DNA of 17,461 nucleotides, taken from positions 1 through 17,461 of the forward strand of contig JAPYWM010000007.1 in assembly GCA_028276345.1 (NCBI GenBank), written 5' to 3'. The DNA comes from Sphingobacterium sp. Lineage in GTDB: Bacteria > Bacteroidota > Bacteroidia > SpSt-205. Positions 1 through 9,483 of the stretch are shown here, one piece after another (the stretch's first letter is position 1; the number at the start of each line of letters is the position of its first letter). The notes under the pieces were generated by a model. It was not told where the DNA came from and did not search any database. It saw only the letters and a program-made list of their open reading frames with translations. Both the position numbers and the translations under genes were made by a program.

Positions 1-780
1 CCAGCTGCGCTCTATGGCGATGAGGCCACCCAAATCAAACTGCGCTATCCCGACCTGCCCACCTTCGTCGGTGAAAACCGCTACGAAGCCGGTCAAAAGC
101 TCATAGAAAAGTACCCCGACACGCAGATTATTGTTTTAGATGATGCGTTTCAGCACCGGCGGCTGCATCGGGATATAGATATCGTTCTGATAGATTTAGC
201 AAAGCCCGCCTGGAAAGACTGGCTCTTTCCGCTGGGGACGCTCCGAGAGCCCCTACAAAGCTACAGGCGCGCGCATCTGCTTATCCTGAACCAGAAACAT
301 ACTGACCAGAAGAAGGTTCGTCCCCCCATGCGTCGACGTCCCATGGCGCGCTTTGTGTACGAGCTACAGGACATCTGGCAGCCAGAGCAGCCACCCCAGC
401 CAGTGGCGTTTCTCCGACACAAGCCTGTATTTGCGTTTGCGGGGATTGCCGCGCCGGAGAGCTTCCACCTCGCTATTCAGAGCATCCCGGCCTATATCGT
501 GGATTTCTGGGCCTTCCCCGACCATTATGTTTACACTGAGTGGGACCTGGCGAAAATGCGAAAAGCGTTTCGCCGCCTTGAACGAAAGCTGGGCATGAAA
601 GATATCATCCTCCTCACCACCGAAAAAGATTTTGCCCGGCTTTACCGCAGCCCGTACTCGCACCACCTTGCCGAGCTACCTTTGTATGTGCTACGCATTC
701 GGATGCGCCCGCTCACTACCGAAGAAGAAACCAAACTGCAAAAGCTCATTACCTTCGTGCCTGCATATGGTAACGCCTGA
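1..780 (+). CDS. lpxK: Tetraacyldisaccharide 4'-kinase (LpxK), 3' part
   Basis: LpxK phosphorylates the 4' position of the tetraacyldisaccharide lipid A precursor at the inner face of the cytoplasmic membrane. The frame is open from base 1, so the gene enters from the left; 259 residues are visible. The family normally has about 330-360, so roughly the first 80-100 residues, including the Walker A loop, lie outside. Visible family signatures are GDE near the start, DDAFQHRRLHRDIDIVLID, FPLGTLREP and, towards the end, LLTTEKDFARL. The reading frame of the first ATG at 328 is clearly continuous with this upstream part, so 328 is not the start. Its last 14 bases overlap the purine nucleoside phosphorylase start, which suggests translational coupling. 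The gene implies an outer membrane with lipid A. Confidence 0.93.
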   Translation, partial: PAALYGDEATQIKLRYPDLPTFVGENRYEAGQKLIEKYPDTQIIVLDDAFQHRRLHRDIDIVLIDLAKPAWKDWLFPLGTLREPLQSYRRAHLLILNQKHTDQKKVRPPMRRRPMARFVYELQDIWQPEQPPQPVAFLRHKPVFAFAGIAAPESFHLAIQSIPAYIVDFWAFPDHYVYTEWDLAKMRKAFRRLERKLGMKDIILLTTEKDFARLYRSPYSHHLAELPLYVLRIRMRPLTTEEETKLQKLITFVPAYGNA

Positions 781-1594
781 AGCTTATACCCACTTTCGGG
801 AAACGATGGAGTACATTCGCCGCTATTACCAAGGCAGTGTAGAAGTAGGCATTGTACTGGGGACGGGACTGGGCGGTTTAGCGGAAAACATTGAAAAAGA
901 AGTCCAGCTCGCCTATAACTTTATTCCACACTTTCCCATAAGCACGGTAGAGAGTCATTTCGGGCGGCTGATTTTTGGGCAGCTCGGCGGGAAAAAAGTC
1001 GTCGCTATGCAGGGGCGCTTTCACTATTATGAGGGTTACACCATGTACCAGATTACCTACCCCATTCGCATCATGAAGCTGCTGGGGGCGCACACCCTCC
1101 TCCTCTCCAATGCCGCCGGTGCAGTTAACCTCACCTACAAGCTCGGCGACCTGATGATTATCCGGGACCACATTAACCTTCTGCCCGAAAACCCGCTCCG
1201 CGGCATCAATCTGGACCAGCTCGGGCCGCGCTTCCCCGATATGAGTCAGCCCTATGACCGAGGCCTTATAGCCAGGGCCAGAAGCATTGCGCAGGACCTT
1301 AATGTCCCCCTGCAGGAGGGGGTATATGCTGCCGTACCGGGCCCCAACCTGGAAACCGCCGCCGAATACCGCTACCTCCGCATCATTGGCGCCGATGTCG
1401 TGGGGATGTCCACCGTCCCGGAATGCATCGTCGCTAACCACATGGGCATGCGGGTCTTCGCTATGTCCATCATTACCGATATTGGCGATCCCGACAACCT
1501 CAAACCCGTCTCCCTGGAAGAAATCATCACGGTCGCCAGCCAGGCCGAACCCAAACTCACCCGCATATTCACCGAGCTGGTACGCTCGCTATAA
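767..1594 (+). CDS. punA: Purine nucleoside phosphorylase, trimeric class
   Basis: This cytoplasmic enzyme of purine salvage splits purine nucleosides with phosphate into base and (deoxy)ribose 1-phosphate. The 275 residues fit the trimeric PNP family. Recognisable blocks are LGTGLGG at 31-37, ESHFGR near 62, MQGRFHYYEGY at 81-91, SNAAGAVN at 114-121, YAAVPGPNLE at 187-196, GMSTVPE at 213-219 and SIITD at 234-238. ATG 767 was chosen because homology begins directly after it; the frame stays open upstream inside lpxK. It overlaps lpxK by 14 bases and has no Shine-Dalgarno sequence. Asp238 aligns with Asn243 of human PNP, the residue that reads the 6-oxo group, so base preference may differ from strict 6-oxopurine enzymes. 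Family membership is near certain; the specificity remark is inference. Confidence 0.94.
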   Translation: MVTPEAYTHFRETMEYIRRYYQGSVEVGIVLGTGLGGLAENIEKEVQLAYNFIPHFPISTVESHFGRLIFGQLGGKKVVAMQGRFHYYEGYTMYQITYPIRIMKLLGAHTLLLSNAAGAVNLTYKLGDLMIIRDHINLLPENPLRGINLDQLGPRFPDMSQPYDRGLIARARSIAQDLNVPLQEGVYAAVPGPNLETAAEYRYLRIIGADVVGMSTVPECIVANHMGMRVFAMSIITDIGDPDNLKPVSLEEIITVASQAEPKLTRIFTELVRSL

Positions 1595-1662
1595 GGCTAA
1601 GCTTCTTAGGGGCGCTTCTCCCTGCCTTCCTGAAGGGTCAGACAGGCACCGCTTTTGTAGAG

Positions 1663-3498
1663 GTGCGCGGAGAGGCTTTTCAGTCGGCAGATAGTACGCG
1701 CCGCCGCATGATGGCGCTGGACACCGCCCCCCAAGCCCTCCCCGTGGTCGTCATGCCGAATTACCCTTTGCGCAGGCCATGGGAGCAGATGGCGGAAACG
1801 CTCGCTAATCTCCCCTTCTATGATGTACTGGATAGGGTGCCGGCCGTGCTGTGGCGCCTAAGCTACTTCAAGCCCTACTATGAGCCGCTGGCTCCTCCCG
1901 GTCAGGAAATCACCATATGGCCGGCTTATCAGGCTGCTTACCTCCTATCTTCCTTAGAGCCGCTTTTTGTGAAGAAGCCTTACACGCGGGTGCGCTTTGA
2001 TCAATCCAGTCGTCGGACGCAGCTTTTATCGGTGGACCATGCGCAAAACTTTTCTCCTCGGGCGGGCTTTCAGATAGCCTATCGGCGGCGTACCCGCACC
2101 GGGGAATACCTCGGCCAAACTACAGACCATTATGGGGTGGGCCTGGCCGCTTATGGACAAAGTCCGTCCCGTCCCGCCTCCGGTTTGTCGCTGTATGGCC
2201 GCATCCAGACTTTCTGGAATCAGCTGCTTGACGAGCTGAATGGGGGGAGTGTATTTGATCCGGCGCAGGGGATAGCTGGCGCCTTTCAGAAGGAGAGCCA
2301 GCCGGTGCGGTTTACGGATGGGCAGTGGCGCATATGGCACCGCTTAGTGAAAGCAGAGGGAGGGCTCACTTGGTGGGGAGGGAGAGGTGGTCAGGTGGCC
2401 GTGGGGCTTTATGGTCAGGTTCGGCAGACGTATGGGGGTTGGCGGGGCGGCCCTGCCCGCGTTCCGGCCTCCCCTTTCGGCACGGATACCGCTGCGCTAA
2501 GCACCTTTGCCTTTGGAGAAGAGCAGCAGGTAGGTGTGCGCATGGCGACACATAGGGCGGCCCTCTCTGTAGGGCTTTTGCGCTGGTGGGGGTATGGTAC
2601 CGGCTGGCAACCCTTCGACAAAAATGCCTTCACAGTGGAATCACACCTCACTTGCCCCGCTGAAGGGCGCCCGTACACCCTGCGGCTACATGCTTTTTAT
2701 CGCCATTGGCTTTCTCCCCGTAGCCCCGCTCCAGAAGTACGTAGCACCCTCATCTTCCAGGGCCCCCGGGACCTTGCGCCAGAGCTTTTTCTCCAGTACA
2801 GCCGCGTGGCCTTACCGTGGTTTTTTTATCAGGCGTGGGGGCTGCCTTCCCCGCGCAATCCCGAATATGCTCTGATCAAGGGCGGTCTGGCATGGCGGGA
2901 GGCGGGGGAGGATAGGTTTCAGGATAGCACAGCGAGAGCGGGAAGCGAGGGCCTTCGGCTGCATGGTTGGGCCTTATGGCAGCGATGGCCGCTTTTGGTG
3001 CACCAGGCACAAATCTCCCAGCCGGAGGGGCCGCTTTTATGGTATGGGGTGCGGTTGACAGGTACATGGACATGGGGCCATATGGAAATGTATCCAGCGG
3101 TGCTTTTTCAGCGGCCGTTCAGGCCGGATACGCTCGCCTGGTGGACCCGGCAGATACCTGCCGTGACAGGCTGGGTGCAGGTGAGCTATCGGTGGCGAAT
3201 TAGGCCCTTCATCCCCGTTTATCGGCTGGGTGTACGAGTGCGGGGTAGCAGCCTGCATCAGCCGCCCCAATACGAGCCAGCTTATGCCCTTTTCTTTACT
3301 GCGGATGCCACGCCCTATCAGCCCAGCTGGGCCGCCGTAGATGTGTTTCTAACGATTAGCCTGAGGCAGCTGCGCATCTACCTGCGGGTGGACCATGTGG
3401 CGGAAGGGCTTTCTCAGCCGGGGAGCTTCTGGGCTTATCCCTATCCCGTGCCAGGACGGGCGTTTAGCTTCGGATTTGTGTGGGAGCTGTACAACTGA
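1663..3498 (+). CDS. Porin_10-family outer-membrane beta-barrel ('putative porin')
   Basis: This is likely an outer-membrane barrel of the Bacteroidota Porin_10 family; its substrate is unknown. The family signature lies in the N-terminal third: KKPYTRVRFDQSSRRTQLL, DHAQNFSPRAGF, then a YRRRTRTGEY-type strand and TDHYG. The rest alternates polar and aromatic residues as in barrel strands, and the protein ends in FSFGFVWELYN, a typical C-terminal strand. GTG 1663 is the first conventional start, giving 611 residues, but it begins downstream of an apparent signal peptide. The same frame encodes RLSFLGALLPAFLKGQ immediately after an ATA at 1591, which would give 635 residues, so the true start is probably upstream and non-canonical. 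It follows the PNP stop directly, which fits co-transcription. It converges on the sigma-factor gene with an 11-bp gap and no visible terminator. Confidence 0.82.
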   Translation: MRGEAFQSADSTRRRMMALDTAPQALPVVVMPNYPLRRPWEQMAETLANLPFYDVLDRVPAVLWRLSYFKPYYEPLAPPGQEITIWPAYQAAYLLSSLEPLFVKKPYTRVRFDQSSRRTQLLSVDHAQNFSPRAGFQIAYRRRTRTGEYLGQTTDHYGVGLAAYGQSPSRPASGLSLYGRIQTFWNQLLDELNGGSVFDPAQGIAGAFQKESQPVRFTDGQWRIWHRLVKAEGGLTWWGGRGGQVAVGLYGQVRQTYGGWRGGPARVPASPFGTDTAALSTFAFGEEQQVGVRMATHRAALSVGLLRWWGYGTGWQPFDKNAFTVESHLTCPAEGRPYTLRLHAFYRHWLSPRSPAPEVRSTLIFQGPRDLAPELFLQYSRVALPWFFYQAWGLPSPRNPEYALIKGGLAWREAGEDRFQDSTARAGSEGLRLHGWALWQRWPLLVHQAQISQPEGPLLWYGVRLTGTWTWGHMEMYPAVLFQRPFRPDTLAWWTRQIPAVTGWVQVSYRWRIRPFIPVYRLGVRVRGSSLHQPPQYEPAYALFFTADATPYQPSWAAVDVFLTISLRQLRIYLRVDHVAEGLSQPGSFWAYPYPVPGRAFSFGFVWELYN

Positions 3499-3509
3499 TA
3501 ATCAAGCGC

Positions 3510-4076
3510 TCACTCGTCCCCCAGCCAAGGGCGCAGAAACCGCCACAGCCGCTGGCGAATGTGGTGTATGTGGGCTTTGACGGTATTAGGTCGCAAGCCC
3601 AGCTCGGCTGCCACCTCTTTATACGGGCGGCCCTCTTCCCACACGGCTTGGAAGACTTTTTTCTGGATAGGGGTGAGGGTAGCCTGCGCGGCAGAGAGCT
3701 CCCGAAAGAGCCGTTCGTACGGCACATCCGGTTCGGCGGCGGGGTCCCATACTTCGCCGTCTTCTGGGGTAGGCCAAGGCACCCACTGCCGAGCTGGGTC
3801 TTTCCGGAGGTACGCAAACGCCTTCCGTCGCGCAATCGTATAGAGATAGGTAGATATTTTCGCCTCTCCTCGAAAGCCATGTAGCCCATTCCAGGCGGCT
3901 AAGAACGTTTCCTGGGTTAGCTCTTCCGCTACTTCGGGATTTTTCACCCATCCGTGTATCCAATTTTTGACTCGGGGGTAGTAGCGGCGCACGATTTCCT
4001 CAAAGGCAGCCTCCCGGGTTTCGTCGCAGGAGAAGGCCTGTCGGAGCGCTTCCTCAGAGGCTTTCTGAAAAGACAT
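3510..4076 (-). CDS. ECF-type RNA polymerase sigma factor (sigma-70 family)
   Basis: This 188-residue protein has the two-domain ECF layout. Region 2 spans about residues 20-90, with FEEIVRRYYPRVKNWI, EELTQETFLAAW and a KISTYLYTIARRKAFAYLR segment of the promoter-melting and -10-binding type. Region 4 spans about 130-180, with LTPIQKKVF, YKEVAAELGL and the helix-turn-helix part RPNTVKAHIHHIRQRL. It would direct RNA polymerase to a specific promoter set in the cytoplasm. ATG 4076 fits the family's N-terminus. It lies 37 bp after the carboxyltransferase stop on the same strand, so the two are probably co-transcribed. No anti-sigma gene follows, because the next gene downstream is the convergent porin. 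Its signal and targets cannot be read from the sequence. Confidence 0.93.
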   Translation of the reverse strand: MSFQKASEEALRQAFSCDETREAAFEEIVRRYYPRVKNWIHGWVKNPEVAEELTQETFLAAWNGLHGFRGEAKISTYLYTIARRKAFAYLRKDPARQWVPWPTPEDGEVWDPAAEPDVPYERLFRELSAAQATLTPIQKKVFQAVWEEGRPYKEVAAELGLRPNTVKAHIHHIRQRLWRFLRPWLGDE

Positions 4077-4113
4077 AGGTGAAGGGTTTAGTGCAAAAAG
4101 AGCGCCAGCGAGT

Positions 4114-5709
4114 TTAAGTCTGGATGACGCCGGTGGGGAAGGGACGGGGTTCGTAGCCCCATTGGGCTGCTTCGATCATGGTAGCGATGTAGGTGCGGGT
4201 TTCTTCGGGGCGGATGATTTCGTCTACCCAGAGGCGGGCGGCGGCGTAGTAGGGGCTCATTTGCTTCTCGTAGCGCTGGCGAATCTCATTGAGGAGGCGC
4301 TCTTCTTCTTCTTTGGTGAGTTTCTGGTCGCGTTTGTAGATTTGGAGGAGGGTTTGGGCCGCTTGGGTGCCGCCCATGACGGCGATACGAGCGGTGTGCC
4401 AGGCCACTATCAGGCGCGGGTCATAGGCCCGTCCACACATGGCGTAGTTGCCTGCGCCGTAGGAGTTCCCCACTATCACGGTGATTTTGGGGACGACGCT
4501 ATTGGCGACGGCATTGACCATTTTGGCGCCATCTTTAATGATGCCGCCGTGTTCGGCGCGGGTGCCGACCATGAAGCCTGTAACATCTTGCAGGAAGAGG
4601 ATGGGGATTTGTTTCTGGTTGCAGTTTAGGATGAAACGGGCCGCTTTGTCAGCGGAGTCGGAGTAGATGACGCCGCCAAACTGCATTTCGCCGCGGCCGG
4701 AGCGCACCATGGTACGTTGGTTCGCTACGATGCCTACGGGCCAGCCTTCTATACGGGCGTAGCCGGTGATGAGGGTTTTTCCGTAGCCGGCTTTGTACTC
4801 GGTGAAGGAACCCGCATCCACGAGGCTCTCAATCACCGGATACATGTCGTAGGGGCGGGTGGGGTCTGGCGGCAAAAGCTCGTAGATTTTTTCTGGGGGG
4901 CGAGCGGGGGGGATAGGTTCGTGCCGCTCCCACCGGAAGCTGCTGCGCCGCTGCGTTTGCGCTACTAACCGCTTGATAATATCGAGGGCTTCCTGGTCGT
5001 TTTTCGCCTGGTAATCCGTCACGCCGGAAATCTGGCTATGCGTTACCGCCCCGCCCAGGGTTTCTACGTCGGTTTCTTCGCCGATGGCGGCTTTGACGAG
5101 ATAAGGCCCTGCTAAAAAGACCGACCCCGTTTTTTCTACGATGATGGCTTCGTCACTCATGATGGGGAGGTAGGCGCCCCCGGCTACACACGGCCCCATG
5201 ATGGCTGCGTATTGGGGGATGCCCATGGCACTCATCACGGCGTTATTGCGAAAGATGCGTCCAAAGTGCTCCTTGTCGGGGAAGACTTCATCTTGCAGGG
5301 GGAGGTAGACGCCGGCGCTATCTACAAGGTAGATGATGGGGATGCGGTTTTGCATGGCGATCTCTTGGGCGCGAAGGTTTTTCTTAGCGGTGATGGGGAA
5401 CCACGCGCCGGCTTTGACGGTGGCATCGTTAGCGACTATGACGCAGGGAATGCCCTGGACTTTGCCGATTTTGACAATCACGCCGCCGGCGGGGCAGCCA
5501 CCCACCTCCTCATACATCCCCTCTCCCGCTAAAAGCCCGATCTCAATCGCCTCGGCTGGATTATCCAGGAGATAGTCTACCCGCTCACGGGCGGACCACT
5601 TACCCTGACTCCTAAGGCGGAGAAGGGCCTTTTCACCGCCACCTTGACGAGCTTTCTCCCGCAAGGATAGTAAAGTCTCAATCCCCTGCATCCCCACAAA
5701 GGTAGCCAC
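4114..5709 (-). CDS. Acyl-CoA carboxylase, carboxyltransferase (beta) subunit, methylcrotonyl-CoA type
   Basis: This is the biotin-dependent carboxyltransferase half of an acyl-CoA carboxylase. It moves CO2 from carboxybiotin to an acyl-CoA such as 3-methylcrotonyl-CoA or propionyl-CoA in the cytoplasm. The 531 residues match the long beta-subunit class. The N-terminal crotonase-like half has KWSARERVDYLLD, GGCPAGG, NDATVKAG, VDSAGVYLPLQDEVFPD and an oxyanion-hole loop GPCVAGGAYLP near 172-182. The C-terminal half has DVTGFMVG, GNSYGAGNYAMCGRAYDPR near 414-432 and VMGGTQAA. The DxxGVYLPxQDEVFPD and FGRIF blocks favour the methylcrotonyl-CoA type, but substrate is not settled. The biotin carboxylase and biotin carrier subunits are not in the window. 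GTG 5709 is the first usable start in frame; an ATA 30 bases upstream would add ten residues. It is divergent from the DUF4783 gene across 48 bp. Confidence 0.93.
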   Translation of the reverse strand: MATFVGMQGIETLLSLREKARQGGGEKALLRLRSQGKWSARERVDYLLDNPAEAIEIGLLAGEGMYEEVGGCPAGGVIVKIGKVQGIPCVIVANDATVKAGAWFPITAKKNLRAQEIAMQNRIPIIYLVDSAGVYLPLQDEVFPDKEHFGRIFRNNAVMSAMGIPQYAAIMGPCVAGGAYLPIMSDEAIIVEKTGSVFLAGPYLVKAAIGEETDVETLGGAVTHSQISGVTDYQAKNDQEALDIIKRLVAQTQRRSSFRWERHEPIPPARPPEKIYELLPPDPTRPYDMYPVIESLVDAGSFTEYKAGYGKTLITGYARIEGWPVGIVANQRTMVRSGRGEMQFGGVIYSDSADKAARFILNCNQKQIPILFLQDVTGFMVGTRAEHGGIIKDGAKMVNAVANSVVPKITVIVGNSYGAGNYAMCGRAYDPRLIVAWHTARIAVMGGTQAAQTLLQIYKRDQKLTKEEEERLLNEIRQRYEKQMSPYYAAARLWVDEIIRPEETRTYIATMIEAAQWGYEPRPFPTGVIQT

Positions 5710-5743
5710 TTCCCCCTGCTCCGCATTGGCATAATTTATGCAT
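5678..5743 (-). other. Possible upstream short ORF with a strong Shine-Dalgarno, overlapping the carboxyltransferase start
   Basis: On the minus strand a perfect AAGGAGG (5757-5751) lies seven bases before an ATG at 5743. That ATG opens a 21-codon frame rich in Gly and Cys (MHKLCQCGAGGSGYLC...). The frame is one base out of register with the carboxyltransferase and ends inside it at 5678. The SD is striking because other genes here lack one, but it is too far (about 40 bases) from GTG 5709 to serve it. It may be a translated leader coupled to the carboxylase, or chance: the same bases read CCTCCTT just before the DUF4783 start on the other strand. Confidence 0.25.
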
Positions 5744-5757
5744 GTAGTTTCCTCCTT

Positions 5758-6153
5758 ATGCGTGGTTGGAGGGTGGTGCTTATAGGGCTGATAGGAGTAG
5801 GGGCCAGTTCGTGGGTACAGACGGCGGATCAGAGCCTTGCCCAGATAGAGCAGGGCCTGCGAAAAGGTGAGATGGAGCTTATTCTACCCTATCTGCATGA
5901 CCCGGTGGAGATTGCTATTGGCGGGAAAGCGAAAATGTATTCGCGCACGCAGGCAAGCTATGTGCTGAAAGACTTTTTCAAGATGCATCCGCCCCGGGGT
6001 TTTACATTTATGCATCGAGGCCGGTCGGAAAATGTTGTATATGCAATTGGGGCCTATCATGGCCAGGGAGAACAGTGGGATGTGAGTGTCTTTGGGCGGA
6101 TGGAGCGGGGACGTTATCAGGTAGAGCAGCTCCGTTTTGAAGCTGTAGAGTAA
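5758..6153 (+). CDS. Secreted DUF4783 (NTF2-like) protein
   Basis: The product has 131 residues. It starts with a signal peptide (positive MRGWR, hydrophobic VVLIGLIGVGASSW, cleavage probably near residue 22), so it should be exported. The mature part matches DUF4783 as I know it: an N-terminal helix, 'lkkGdme.i.py..dpVEi.i', the YSRTQASYVLKDFF motif near 61-74, a FMHRG segment, and a C-terminal sheet ending YQVEQLRFE. Such proteins have an NTF2-like cone fold and are almost confined to Bacteroidota; their function is unknown. No RBS is visible; the bases before ATG are CCTCCTT. An intrinsic terminator follows 29 bp after the stop, so the gene is probably monocistronic. Confidence 0.85.
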   Translation: MRGWRVVLIGLIGVGASSWVQTADQSLAQIEQGLRKGEMELILPYLHDPVEIAIGGKAKMYSRTQASYVLKDFFKMHPPRGFTFMHRGRSENVVYAIGAYHGQGEQWDVSVFGRMERGRYQVEQLRFEAVE

Positions 6154-6182
6154 GCCTACGGCTCGCATAGGTCGTGTGTGTG

Positions 6183-6213
6183 GCGGCTCCTTTATGGAGC
6201 CGCTTTTTATTTT
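6183..6213 (+). terminator. Intrinsic (rho-independent) terminator after the DUF4783 gene
   Basis: A perfect 8-bp GC-rich stem, GCGGCTCC (6183-6190) and GGAGCCGC (6196-6203), closes a 5-base loop TTTAT. It is followed directly by the T-tract TTTTTATTTT (6204-6213). This is a textbook plus-strand terminator for the DUF4783 transcript. It ends six bases before the nadC start codon, which is unusually close. Confidence 0.95.
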
Positions 6214-6214
6214 G
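6207..6214 (+). promoter_or_regulatory. Candidate -7 promoter element for nadC, inside the terminator T-tract
   Basis: TTATTTTG matches the Bacteroidota -7 consensus TAnnTTTG at all but its second position and ends five bases before ATG 6220. The placement would start transcription at or next to the start codon. It overlaps the U-tract of the preceding terminator. This is inference from one near-match; no clear -33 TTG element is visible upstream. Confidence 0.4.
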
Positions 6215-7057
6215 CGGGTATGCAGCAGTCATTTGACCTGGAGACCCTTTTGCGGGCCGCCCTATCCGAAGACCTTGGCGAGAGAGGCGACATCACCAGC
6301 CACGCTATCGAGGCCGGAAAGTACCTTGCCAAAGGCACCTGTATCGCCAAAAGTACAGGAGTCGTGGCTGGCATCAGCCTCGCTGAAAAGGTGTATAAAA
6401 TGATTGACGCCAGTGTGCATGTAGAGATACACAGGCCTGACGGTAGCGCCGTAGAGCCGGGTGATGTACTATTTCAGGTGTATGGAAATGCATACGCACT
6501 CCTGACAGGCGAGCGGTTAGTGCTCAACCTGCTGCAGCGGCTGAGCGGGATCGCCACCCTCACCCGGGCTTATGTGGAAGCCATAGCTGGTACGGGGTGT
6601 CAAGTCCTGGACACCCGTAAAACCACGCCCCTCTGGCGTGCTTTGGAAAAATGGGCCGTGCAGCTGGGCGGCGGCCTCAACCACCGCTTCGGCCTGTATG
6701 ACCAGTTCCTCATCAAAGACAATCACATAGACCTGGTAGGGAGCGTGGGCCAAGCAATTGCCCATATAGTTGCTTACAAGAAAGCTCAGCAGCTGTCTGC
6801 GCCTATCGTGGTGGAGGTGCGAAACCTGCGGGAGATTGCCGAAGCCCTGGAATGGCAGGCGGAGATAGCCCGGCTTTTGCTGGATAACTTTCAGGTAGAG
6901 CAGGTGCGGCGGGCTGTGGAGTACATTGGCGGGCGTCTGCCCGTAGAAGTATCAGGCGGCATCACGCTGGACAATGCGCGGGCTTATGCCGAGGCTGGGG
7001 CGAACTACCTTTCAGCCGGGGCGCTCACCCACTCGGCCCGGGCCTTAGACATCAGCC

Positions 7058-9421
<2,364 letters not shown>

Positions 9422-9425
9422 TGCA

Positions 9426-9433
9426 CAAATATA
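9426..9433 (-). promoter_or_regulatory. Candidate -7 promoter element for the fused E1 gene (leaderless geometry)
   Basis: On the minus strand TATATTTG matches TAnnTTTG exactly and is followed by four bases (TGCA) and ATG 9421. It lies in the 62-bp gap after the ThiE-like stop. With the start point about five to seven bases past the box, the transcript would begin at or inside the start codon. No convincing -33 element is seen. Confidence 0.6.
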
Positions 9434-9483
9434 ACCACGGGCGGGGATATAGCTGTGTTTGGGGCGTGGCCCGCTCCAAAATC

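Noticed and set aside
6178..6219. An earlier nadC start at GTG 6178
   Set aside because: It would translate the terminator stem-loop; family similarity begins only after ATG 6220.
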